Positions 22,927 through 33,027 of a DNA stretch of 64,000 bases are shown here, piece by piece. Within the stretch, counting starts at the first letter, position 1; every line of letters starts with the position of its first letter. The translations under genes were made by a program, and so were the position numbers. Source of the DNA: Lycium barbarum (Eukaryota > Streptophyta > Magnoliopsida > Solanales > Solanaceae); contig NC_083343.1 of NCBI RefSeq assembly GCF_019175385.1, positions 55,450,457-55,514,456 on the forward strand, given 5' to 3'. The notes beneath the pieces were generated by a model. The model was not told the DNA's origin. It saw only the letters and a list, made by a program, of their open reading frames with translations, and did not search any database.

Positions 22927-24376
22927 TGTCATGACCCAAATTCCCATGTCGTGATGGCACTAGCCCCACCGTGCTAGTAACCCAACACAAGCCATTAACA
23001 GAAGCTTATTAAGCAGAAAACTAAAAGGGGAAATAAATCATATAAGTAAATTTTTCAAGTCTTAAGTAATATCAATAAAATACTTAGAAGTTATTACACT
23101 TAACCCCAATATCTGATGTCACTTGCATACAAGTACTTCTAAAGAGTAAAATAGTCTGAAGTACATAATGAAACTATCCGAAATGAAGAAAGATAGAAAG
23201 TAAATGATAAGAAAGAGTCTGAAGCCATCAAGAACCATGGTGCTCACCCCGATCTCTCTCCAAAGGTTCTAACGGGAAACTTATAACGGAAAACTTAGCA
23301 GTCACGTGCTCCACTAGTGCTGGGGACCGAGTCTGCACACAAAAAGGTGCAGCAAGTGTAGCATGAATACTATAATCAACGGACCACTCCGGTAGTACCC
23401 TCGGATCACAGACCGATTTGATAGCACCCTCGGATCACGGACCGCTCCGATGGTACGCTCGGATCATGATTTTCCACATGTCATGTCTCAAGAAACTGTC
23501 ACTTAGCCGATTGGACCCATTTGTTAACGGTACGCGCTAAAGCATCTTCACTCGTCTGGAACTAGATCCCCTTGGATGCACAATCATATCCTCAAACAGT
23601 ATGCATGAAATACATATAAAGTATGCATATGGCATACATCAAATCAAGAGCATACATATATGCATGGAATCCATTCTTAGGTTCTCATTATCATAAAGGC
23701 TTCACCTTTTGGCTTTTTTTCATTACAACGAGGATATATGAGTGATATGCACACAAAAAGATAAGACAGGCAATAATAATAAGAGGAAAGTACGGGCATT
23801 AGACCCCAGTCACAGATCTAAAGGATCGTACTAATCTATCAACAAGTGCCGAAAGCATGGTATTTAGACCAACTATACAATTGAAAGTGCGCAAATACCC
23901 TTATCATGAAGAACGGTATCTGATACTGGTGCTCATCACCTCACAAGTATCGAAACCCCCCTTAATTAACCCAAAACCCTCTTATTAGATTCTTTTTTAG
24001 CCAACCACATGTTCAAGATATAGTGCAAGATCTCAACTTGCCTGGAATTGCCGAATCTCGAATCACGAAGCCCGTTGTCATTCCGAATAATCTCCAAATG
24101 ATCAAAGTCTAGTGAAATAGGGGTTATATGTTAGAATACGAACCCACCAATACCCATATTGGTAGATAAATCAAAAACCCCAAAATTAAGCCCTAAAATT
24201 AGGATTCCGAACCTAAAAGGGTAAAATGAAAAATTGAGCCTAGAATCATGTTCCTCATGCTTTATATATCTCATGTACAAAAAATCATCCATTAATAATC
24301 ACGAATTCATGCTCAAAAATCAAAATCCCTAATCCTCAAATTGGGTTTGATTATCCCTAAGCCCAATGTGAGTTTT

Positions 24377-24454
24377 TCTAGTTGGATTTGCTCCCCCGCC
24401 GTCATTCAATGAGAATGGATAAGAGGCTCGTGGGATTGACGTGAGGGGGCAGGG
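24377..24454 (+). other. Plastid-derived fragment: upstream part of the rrn16 (Prrn) promoter
   Basis: The sequence GCTCCCCCGCCGTC.TTCAATGAGAATGGATAAGAGGCTCGTGGG... through GGGGGCAGGG is the well-known plastid ribosomal operon promoter region, including the -35-type TTGACG; landmark pieces are GCTCCCCCGCCGTC, GATAAGAGGCTCGTGGG and TTGACGTGAGGGGGCAGGG. I recall one difference (GTCATTC for GTCGTTC). The fragment runs into the assembly gap where the -10 box would be. It is a nuclear plastid insertion, or arrived through plastid-like mitochondrial DNA, or is a misjoin. Confidence 0.85.
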
Positions 24455-24574
24455 NNNNNNNNNNNNNNNNNNNNNNNNNNNNNNNNNNNNNNNNNNNNNN
24501 NNNNNNNNNNNNNNNNNNNNNNNNNNNNNNNNNNNNNNNNNNNNNNNNNNNNNNNNNNNNNNNNNNNNNNNNNN
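24455..24574. other. Assembly gap (120 N)
   Basis: Unknown bases; the length may be a placeholder. The gap begins exactly inside plastid-like sequence, suggesting that organelle reads disturbed assembly here. Confidence 1.
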
Positions 24575-24930
24575 ATAAACTGAAACATTCTGGGGCTACA
24601 AAGATAGTTATTAAATCGTTAGCACCGCATAAAAACATTCCCCTTTGTTACTATTGGACAAATTTCTCCTTTAGTTTAGGTCTCTCTTCAGAGCAGGAAA
24701 AAACTACCTTATTTACCCAGCAGGATAGAATCTAATTTAAAATCCAGGCTTCAAGGAGCTCAAACAAGGTTCAAAGATCCCCTCCCCAAAGTATGGTTTA
24801 AAGAAAGCCTTTCGGGTTAGTGAGGAACATGATAGTGAAAGAGTATCAGGCCCTTTAGCTATTGTTCTTGAGAAATGACCCGGTCTGGCCCATTCCTCGA
24901 AAGAAGTTTTTACGGGATCCCTATCTACCA
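24575..24930. other. Unassigned segment after the gap, possibly organellar
   Basis: It is more base-balanced than its surroundings and matches no LTR part in the window. Phrases such as CCTCGAAAGAAGTTTTTACG look like plant mitochondrial intergenic DNA to me, but I cannot name a locus. The LTR seems to resume near 24930-24960. Confidence 0.35.
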
Positions 24931-25899
24931 AAATTTTTACCTCTTTAATTCAACATTATAAGCATGGGCTCTGATTCTAATCATGGAGATAATCATAAAA
25001 ATGTAGTTTGAAGACTTACCCACTGATTCTTCCTTGAAATCTCTAAAATTTTCATTCAAAATCATTCTCAACTCAAGAGTTTTAGAATGGGGAAAGTCTA
25101 AGGAAAGAAGACAATAAAACCATATTCTGCCCAATGATCTCGTGTACTTGCACCCTTCAGTTTGCATCTGGGCACTTGCATCGACGGAAAATACCTCGCC
25201 GAGGCGCAAGCTGACAAAATATCTCAGGTCCGCGGCAGCGAAACATTCTAGCTACTGCAACCTCGCTTCTGCGAAAATATCCTTGCAGAAGCTGGACCAA
25301 CCCAACTCACCAGACTCTCGTTCCTGCGGACGTCCTCTAGCTAGAGAGCATCCGCAAAGGCGGAACTAACTTCGCGCCTGTGCGTACACCAGAACCAACA
25401 AAAATTTGGTTTTTGACTCTTACAACCCGGAAATCCTGAGACTCTCTTGGAACCTCCCCGATACAAACCAAATATGCAGATATATTTAAGAACGTGCTAC
25501 AAACTTACTCACACACTCGGAATTCCAAAAAGAGGTCTCGTTGACAAAGTCAACCCCGAAAGGCCAAAAACTAACTTTCTATCCAAATGACCAAAAGGCC
25601 TCCAAGACCCTCGGAACTGACCAAATACTCAACCAGTTTATGTTCGACGTTCCGGAGCTAATTGAATCGACCAAATTCCTAAAATCTCACAATTACCCTC
25701 GATGATTCCCAAGGTCACCCCAACACTTAAAGATTCTTTAACTTAGCAAATTTTCCAACTTAAGGTATTTCAACCACCTCTGGAATAGTGCCTACCAAGC
25801 CCAATACACAATGAACCAAAACAAGCAAAGGGACGGGCCCACCAGGGAAAAATAGGTAAAAATAAGAAAACAACCAAAACTACCTAGCAGGTCGTTACA

Positions 25900-26500
25900 T
25901 CATCCACCTCTTAAACACATGTTCTTCCTCGAACATAAAAGAAAGAAGAGATACCTAAATCGCTGAAAAACTGGGGATATCTAATCGGCGTATCTGACTC
26001 AGTCTCCCGGGTAGCCTTCGCAACCTGACGACGCCTCCATCGAACCTTTATTGAAACTACTTCTCTGGACCTCAACATCTAAATCTATCGTCCAAGATGG
26101 CTACCTACTCAACATCAATTTCCAAATTCTGATAGAGAAACACAGAACCCACTGAATCACATCAGAACCATCCGAATGGTACTTCTCTAGTATTGAAATA
26201 TGAAATACGGGGTGAACGCCCAATAAACCAAGAAGCAGAACCAACTCATAGGCTAACTAACCAATACGCTAAATGATCTGAAACAGACCAATGAACCTAA
26301 GGACTAACTTGCGCCCCTTTCCAAACCTCATCACACTTTTCAAGGGAGAAACCTTCAGCAAAACTCGCTCACCAACCATGACCTCAAAGTCACGAACCTT
26401 CTGACCTGCACAACACTTTTGTCTAGTCTGAGTTATAAGAAGGCCTTCTTGAATTAGCTTGACCTGGTCAAAAGAAACCCGCAACAAGCTGTACCCTAAG
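25900..26500 (-). pseudogene. pol: End of H pol: integrase C-terminus, plus PPT and hairpin
   Basis: Frame 26487-26269 reads VKLIQEGLLITQTRQKCCAGQKVRDFEVMVGERVLLKVSPLKSVMRFGKGRKLVLRFIGLFQII in outline: landmarks VKLIQE, RDFEVMVGE, LKVSPLKSVMRFGKG and RFIGLF match the region before and at the integrase GPY/F module of T1 (compare LIQDRLLAAQSRQKPYADNHR). The following ~330 bases to 25937 are decayed C-terminus. A PPT (TAAGAGGTGGATGA, 25913 to 25900) abuts the LTR, and the hairpin ATGTTC-GAGGAA-GAACAT occupies 25936-25919. So H was a full-coding Tekay-like element, now truncated at 26500 by LTR I. Confidence 0.82.
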
Positions 26501-26859
26501 TGTCACAACCCAAAATAACTAAGTCGCGCAGGCACCTACCATTCCCACCTCGATAGGCGAATCCTTTTACCAATTCATACATTCAAGAATAATAAAGTAA
26601 CTAGAGTTGAATAAGTAAAAGTCTAAATCATAAATAATCACTAGTGTGGAATATAAATACAACCCCCAAGGAACTGGTCTTACTCGTACAAGAACAAGTA
26701 AGTAATGTGTAGAAAATACAAGTCTAAATGGAATAAAATAATGACAGTGATAGAGAATTCCCCGGGCAGCGAGCCGTCAGATCCTCACACTTGATACTCG
26801 CAAGCCAGGCCTAAAAAATCAACCTCGGAAGTAGAAGCGGAACATATCTCAAACTCTAC
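26501..26859 (-). mobile_element. LTR I, first piece (interrupted by B)
   Basis: It begins TGTCACAACCC at 26501, which on the minus strand is the usual LTR end GGGTTGTGACA. It stops at TCTAC (26855-26859), the target duplicated around B, and resumes at 36143. Confidence 0.8.
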
Positions 26860-29800
26860 CGTTATACCCCGCATTTTCAGAGCCTGAGCGTGACACGTGC
26901 TTCCTCAAACATTGACAATCACGTTGTTACTACATAATTTAAACTCACATTGATAGTATTATATTTCGTATTTTTTTTTACGACGGATTATTCGTAAGCG
27001 GAGGTGGGGCCCACACATCGAGATTTTTTTTAAACACGTGACAAGTTATATGAATCACATATGTGAAGTTAAACACAACTCAAGAAGGACCCTTGAGCCA
27101 AATCAAAGTGGAAGTCCTCGAAACAAATATTTTTAAGTAACGTTTTCGGGTGATCTGACTTCGAGGGGAAAAAATGGTATTATAAGTTTGGAATTTGGAA
27201 AAATACCAAGCAATAGAAGTTGTCTATAATTGAATTAGCTTTCCAAACATAGGTTGTGGGTCCACCGGCGACGTCGAGATAAGGAGATATGGACGTTTTA
27301 AGGCAAGAAGGTCAGTGGGCTAGGCCCAATCCGGGCCCAACCGGGTTAGACCCATGACCCATGTTTATTTAAGTGATATATCAGCCTTTTCTCCTCATTT
27401 TTCAGAACAAAACACCCCGAAAATTCTGGAGAAAAAGGGAGAAGAGAGCTTAGAGAGAAAATATCAATTTTGACCAAAATCTGAGCCCCGAATCCCGAAG
27501 CCCGTGAAGAGAAAAGTGTTCTACGTTGCGTTGCCTCCAATTTGAGCTAAAAATCAACCAAAAAGAAGGGGGTGGACGTGGTGGCTGCACACGTGAGGTA
27601 AGATTAAGGTTCCTTTTCATTGATAATAAGTTTATTTAGAGTTCTACCGAACTAGAACGGAGAAAATAGTGTGATAAATTCGTTTGTTGACGTTGTGAAT
27701 TATGGAATGAGATTTGAAGAGAATTTTGAATGAAAATAAATGTATTCACCTTGTAGAATGTGGAGGATGTCGTTATTGATGTTGTTAGTATTAATTTTGA
27801 CTCCCTTACGGAAATAAAATTATGAAATAGTTATATCGCAAATTTGGTTGGTTGAGGAAATTAGAAAATAATGTGTGGGCTGTTTTATGGCATACGTTGG
27901 TATTGGAAATATTATGATTAATGTTGGTATTGTTGTTGTTGTTGTTGGTTGCTGAATTGAGAATTCGGGCTAGGCATATAAACAGGGGAGATGCTGCCCG
28001 ATTTTTGGCAGAATATAAAATAGTATGATTTGAAATATGGTACAAATGTGCGACGAAAAGGCTAACATTAGCATAAATTCCTTTTAAATGTAGACTTACA
28101 AGCTTGGACGAATAAGCGTAGCTTATAAACGGTCGAACAGGTATGTAAGGCTTACCCTTTCTTTCTTTTGGCATGTCCTAGAGCCAAATAAGGTATGATA
28201 TGTCCTCTGGGGATTACTCTATTCTTTGATTCTGACTTTGTTTACGATTCTTATTCACTTCTTGATATGAGTATATTCCATATGATCGATCTTATTATAG
28301 TATTGGACAACGAGATGAGCATGAAGAGTTTTGTTCTTAAAAGAGTTCTGTATGTGTTAATGTCCAAAGTTCTATTTGATATATTTCTGTATGGTATTCG
28401 AGAGATATTGGTATGACTAATGTCTGGATTTTGATAGCACGTTTGATTATTCCGTTGAGTCTTTGATTTATTTTGATACGTACATATGGTTCCAAAAGCT
28501 TTATTTGATTCGATCCATAACGATATTCGAAAGGTACCTAATATGATTGTTGCTTTGATTTTCAAAAAATATCTTCTGGAACGTTCAAAAAGGTTTCTGT
28601 AGTAAAATGTCCCTCACTTTCGTAAAAGATCTCGGATTTGCTTTGAAATGTTCTTAAACGTTCTGTGGTAAAAATGTCTGTAACTTTCATATACTAACTC
28701 CGATTGACTTGAAACGTGTTTATGAACTTCGAACCTCGGTAAGTGTATGTATCTATCGAGTCTGGATTTGTGTGCATATGGTTTTGCACTACTCTGTTCG
28801 TGCAAGTCTCAGTATGTTATTCACTGCGTCCCGAGCCAGGTTCTGTTATCGTGCCCCTTCCTCAACATTGTTCACCGTGTCCCTCTCCCTTGCGGGCCGG
28901 GTTCTGTTATACGTATATCTGTATATGATGATATGGGGATGGCGGCCAGGATGGCACATGATGATTCTGCTCACCGCGTTCCGCAATAGAGGGCCGGGAT
29001 CTGTTATCTGCACATATGGTATATGATTCTGACATGCATTGATAATTCTGTTCTCCGCGTCCCTCACTAAAGGGCCGGGATCTGTTACATGCATATATGA
29101 TATATGATTTTGGCATATAATGATTATGTTCACCGCGTCCCTTACCAGAGGGCCAGGATCTGTTATATGATTCTGTTCACCGCGTCCCTCACGAGAGGGC
29201 TGGGATCTGTTATATGCACACATACGATATAAGATTCTGATATACATAGTCTGTGTCTGGAAAACAAACATTCTGACACTCTAGATCCGTACTTCTTCTG
29301 ACATATTACTTCTGCATATATGATCTGTGCTTGGGAAACAATCATTCTGATATTCTGGATCTGTACTTTTTCCGACATATGACATCTGCATACACGATTT
29401 GTGATTGGAAAATAAGCGCTTTGGTAATCTGGATAATGTACTCACTCTTGTACTGTTCGTTTCGATTATGGTTCTGTTTTCTGTATTTCATGCTTTACAT
29501 ACTCAGTACATATTTCGTAATGACCCCCTTTCTTCGAGGGCTGCATTTCATGCCGCGCAGGTACACCCAGATGAGTAGAAGTCAATATAGAAGATGTTCC
29601 AACGGCGTTAGCAAGCTCCACTTGCTCCTGGAGTGCTGCCGAGTCAGAGTATATGTGTTATGATTTATGATAAATGTTAGAGACTTTGCAGACAGAGTCG
29701 TGGGTATTGGAAGTCAGTCTGTAAGCGGCTCCATCAGCCGGTGTGTCATTTTGTGTTATGTTATAAAGTCCATGTGGTTACAGATTTTATTTGATTAAAG

Positions 29801-29960
29801 AAAGATGAAAAGAATATTCTGAAAGCATTTACTATGAATTTAATTTGTATTTGATTTAAAAGTCCAAAGAGATCGTGTGTGTAATAAGAGTCTGCGGGTT
29901 CGCTCGGCCCTCACTAAGGGTCGGGTGCCCATCGCACCCTGGTAAGGTTAGGGTGTGACA
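26860..29960 (+). mobile_element. 5' LTR of B (3101 bp)
   Basis: It starts (C)GTTATACCCCGC and ends GTTAGGGTGTGACA. Visible parts: TTTATTTAAG TATA-like box near 27364, donor-like GAG|GTAAGA at 27598, CAGGTATGTAAGGC near 28139, six GC-rich units between 28818 and 29212, and the CAGTAC module with a CCCCC/GAGGG hairpin at 29505-29541. Confidence 0.95.
28818..29212 (+). repeat. Six GC-rich repeat units in the B LTR
   Basis: Each unit reads about CACCGCGTCCCT..AGAGGGCCGGG followed by ATCTGTTAT and an AT-rich ATATGAT spacer; CCCT and AGGG can pair. Spacing varies from 45 to 100 bases. The 3' LTR repeats them at 34990-35380, and other LTR families carry related units (T1-type GGCCGGACATG, C at 37880-38045). 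Confidence 0.82.
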
Positions 29961-29963
29961 AAG

Positions 29964-29977
29964 TGGTATCAGAGCAG
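29964..29977 (+). other. Primer binding site (tRNA-iMet), B
   Basis: TGGTATCAGAGCAG, three bases after the LTR end. Confidence 0.95.
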
Positions 29978-30019
29978 GTTGTCCTAGGGGTTGTCTGCAA
30001 AGTCGTGTCCAGCAGAGTG

Positions 30020-30057
30020 CTGTTTATGGGTGTGAAGCCGGCCACATTTATAAACAG
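30020..30057 (+). other. Leader hairpin with palindromic loop, B
   Basis: Arms CTGTTTAT and ATAAACAG, inner TGTG/CACA stem, loop AAGCCGGC with palindrome GCCGGC. The loop is unlike that of the other elements in sequence but still self-complementary. Confidence 0.75.
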
Positions 30058-30239
30058 GAGGCTGCAGGGCATCTAGGGATTGTTGACCTTCTTTCTGTCT
30101 CAGATCGTGTGATAGAGCCAAGTCATAGGTAATGAGATTCCTTATATGTAAGCCTTGCATACGACGGAAGAAGTTGAGTGATGATATGGAAGGTCATAAA
30201 GGTAAGTTGGAACATATTTGTTTTGTTACCTGAAATTGG

Positions 30240-30328
30240 GTGCCCTGGGTGGTTGGAATATGTCGTACACAAATATATGCCCTGTGAGGCATTGTTGGTA
30301 TTTGCTGTGTGCAGATTCTGAATAGTAA
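30240..30328 (+). other. Conserved non-coding leader block in B
   Basis: GTGCCCTGGGTGGTTGG, then ~45 variable bases, GCCCTGTGAGGC, TTGTTGGTATTTGC and TGTGTGCAG followed by ATTCTGAATAG. Matches A 18348-18241 and C 39149-39234. Confidence 0.72.
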
Positions 30329-30676
30329 GAATGGTAAACAAGATTCTGTTAGAATTTTTCAAAATCAGGCTATTTAGTTAGGTACATCTAACAGGAAAGA
30401 AGCGTGGAAAGTAAATATTGTAAATGGACGATAAGTGGGGTGAGTTGTTTCAGAAGGGTTATGGATTTGGCAGGGCGATGAAGGCGCGATCACTACCATC
30501 GGGAATCTAGGAATCTGGGACGAAGGTAGTTATACACGAAAGTGAAAGGTGAATATTGAGGATTGAAAAGGGGTAAAATAGTAATTGTAAAGGAAAGGAC
30601 GTGTTACGAGGAGGTCTCGAAATCTGTAAGACTTCGACTTTCTCCAGATCATGTAATAAAGGTCATGCGAGGAAGT

Positions 30677-30779
30677 GGACGCGATTATATAAGCATTAAG
30701 GCACCGGATTCCATCGAAGTTTCGAGGTTAAGCGTGCTAAGATGGGAGAAATTTTGGGATGAGTGACCCCCTGGGAAGT
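30677..30779 (+). other. 5S rRNA-derived module in B (near full length)
   Basis: It follows plant 5S rRNA from its 5' end almost to its 3' end: GGACGCGATTATATAAGCAT (5S GGATGCGATCATACCAGCAC), GGCACCGGATTCCATC, GGTTAAGCGTGCT (box A) and GGGATGAGTGACCCCCTGGG (box C). The middle (intermediate element) is diverged. This copy keeps the 5' half best of the three modules. Confidence 0.85.
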
Positions 30780-32990
30780 GAACTAAAGGTCCTATAAATT
30801 GAGACATAAGAGGCAAATGAGAAGTTAGAGTAGCCTAAGGGAAATCAGAGTATACGGGATGGTTGGACACCATAAGAGGTCGCGTAGGACGAGGCAGACT
30901 AGATTGGTGAAGAGATAGAAAGTGCATCTCAGCTTTGAAATTAGGATAAGTTTGAATAGCGTTTGAAAATGTTTTGTAGGCGAGATGGTAGAAATTATAT
31001 ATATACCTATATATGAATGTGTATAATATTCTACATGTGATTGTATCAGTGGGCATGTATGCCCCAGCAACCGGTGCTATGGTATATTGAAGGCACCGAT
31101 CGAATAGGGTAATAAAGCGCGAGTAACAAAGAGAGCAAGAAAGGTGTACAAGCTAAGTTCACAAGGGATAATGGAGAGGATGACAAATCCAAAGGACATT
31201 TTGGATGATGACTATTATAACGAAGTAACAACGATTGGTAGTTAGTAATTTTTCGAAGAAAAGAAAGAACGATGTTCTTATGGTTGGAAAATAAAAGAGG
31301 CCGCCGGGTATTAGAAAATAGTTCATGGACCATTAATTATACTGAATATGAGAGTATACGCTATGGAATTATATGAACTATTAACGTGAAGCTATGCCCA
31401 ATTATAATTGTTAGGGGTCTACGCCGGAGAGCCAACAAGGAATAACGATTGATGAAACGATCACCAATACAAGGAAATTAAAGACAAGTATACTGGTGTC
31501 GAGGGATATAGAAAGAAAAGGAAATAGGCGAAGTACACAAGCCTAAGAAGTAGTCATATTATGAGAAAAAGGAGGATGCATCTCCTACGGATACCTTATA
31601 CTAAGACATAACAAGTAAAGTACCTAAAGAAATAAGCTGGAAAGAAAGATGTGGTTATGAGTTGCGAGTTCACCACGTGATAATAAGGCGATAAAGTAAG
31701 GATATAACCAATAACAAGTAAAGATATGATTATGATTGTCATTGAAATCAATTCTGAGTACAACACAAGAATTAAAGACTATGACGCACAAGGGGTCTTA
31801 GTTGTACATGAGACTTAGATCCTTGATAAGACAGATGGCGGCTTAAGGGAAATGCAATTACGGTTACCTTAAGTCAATTACGGGAAAGTGAGAAATAACG
31901 GAGATGGAAAGAAAAGGGGAAGATGATGCTACCAGTGAATGCTGATTATTGAAGAATAGGATAAATGGTACTACACGGAGGGTACAGACGGTTTGACATA
32001 CTAGTATTCTAAGTATCCCCATGGGACAGAGTTGTTAATTGGAGCAGAGGTAAACATTGACCCATAATTAACGGTTGAGTTAAGTAAAATACATCCTTTT
32101 TTTAGATTGCAACATTGGCTGTACTATTGAATTACGTTACTGCTAGATGAGTATGTTAAGACTTCGCACATAAAACACTGTAACTATAAATTATGGGAAA
32201 TGGCATGAATATGATGTAGTTTGAAAAGGGAATTGAGGAAAGGGGTACATGAATTCAAGATCGGAGATGAGGTAATGGATTTATGAGTGTTATAAGTAAG
32301 ACTTTAAAAGGGGGGAAGCAAGTAAGGAAAGTATAAGTGTAGAGATTGGAACGACAAATCCTAAGATGTGACAATTATGGACCCTAAAACAAAAAGTGAG
32401 AGTTATACGAAAATGATATAGTTGTTATCGTTATCCATTTCAGTACGGACATTGAGTGAATCGATGGAAGAAACGTATTGGGCTTAAAATTGAAAAGTAA
32501 GGATTGAATACCAAAGTGTGGATTTGTTTTGGTAGGCACCGTAAGGTAAGACTCATAAGGACAAAGCGAGTGAATAGGATGCAAAGATTCAAACGCACTC
32601 AGACATGAAAAACAGTTGTAATTTGAAGTGAGAATTTTTGTAGAAGCGAATTCAATAAGATATAAGGGTCAGTCAGCAAAAGAATAGAGTGATTGCAGGG
32701 TATCATTCAAGATTGGACTGAAAATAATTCATCATGAAGAAAAGGAATTGAACGATGTTCCGGTAAAGGGGACAAACATTAACAAGATATTGGAATAACT
32801 ACGATGTTTACTATGGAATGACCACCCAGTAAAGGGAGACTACAAAACAGCAAGAGTCGAACAATAAATGACCAGGTTGTAGGAAAAAGATGATGCAATA
32901 ATGCATCAATTACGATAGTATTAGAAGAAGGATGATCCGATAATGGATGTACCCGAGAATGGGATTATGGACAGAGTACGAGCTTAGTTT

Positions 32991-33027
32991 AAACATTTGA
33001 GGACGAATGTTCCAAAGGGGGGAAGGA
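32991..33027 (+). promoter_or_regulatory. Pre-PPT hairpin and polypurine tract of B
   Basis: AACATTT-GAGGAC-GAATGTT (one G-T type pair at the stem top) at 32992-33011, then AAAGGGGGGAAGGA (33014-33027) directly before the 3' LTR. Confidence 0.85.

Larger units (their letters stand above)
22927..25899 (-). mobile_element. 3' LTR of element H, with an organelle-like insert and a gap
   Basis: On the minus strand it starts TGTAACGACCTGC at 25899, right after a PPT, and ends GGGTCATGACA at 22927. Near 23385-23470 three short units with CTCGGATCA..GACCG repeat about every 34 bases. Bases 24377-24454 are plastid-like, 24455-24574 are N, and 24575 to about 24930 do not look like LTR sequence, so the original LTR was shorter than 2973 bp. 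Confidence 0.85.
30058..32990 (+). other. Non-coding internal region of B
   Basis: No gag, protease, RT or integrase motif could be found in any frame. It is purine-rich (GAA, AAG, GGA) on the plus strand. It holds the leader block (30240-30328) and 5S-like module (30677-30779). From about 31500 to 32330 it is similar to C at 40290-41090 (shared phrases AGAAGTAGTC, GGATGCATCTCCTA, CATTGACCCATAA), so B and C descend from one non-coding ancestor although their LTRs differ. Confidence 0.75.

Noticed and set aside
27806..28174. 122-codon minus frame, repeated at 33975-34343
   Set aside because: Inside the B LTRs; Asn-rich stretch comes from a GTT repeat. Not supported as a gene.
29964..29977. 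tRNA gene fragments at TGGTATCAGAGC sites
   Set aside because: Only the 3'-end complement of tRNA-iMet is present right after LTRs: these are primer binding sites.
30677..30779. A functional 5S rRNA gene
   Set aside because: The middle and 3' end are diverged and there is no terminal T run after it; it is 5S-derived, not a gene.
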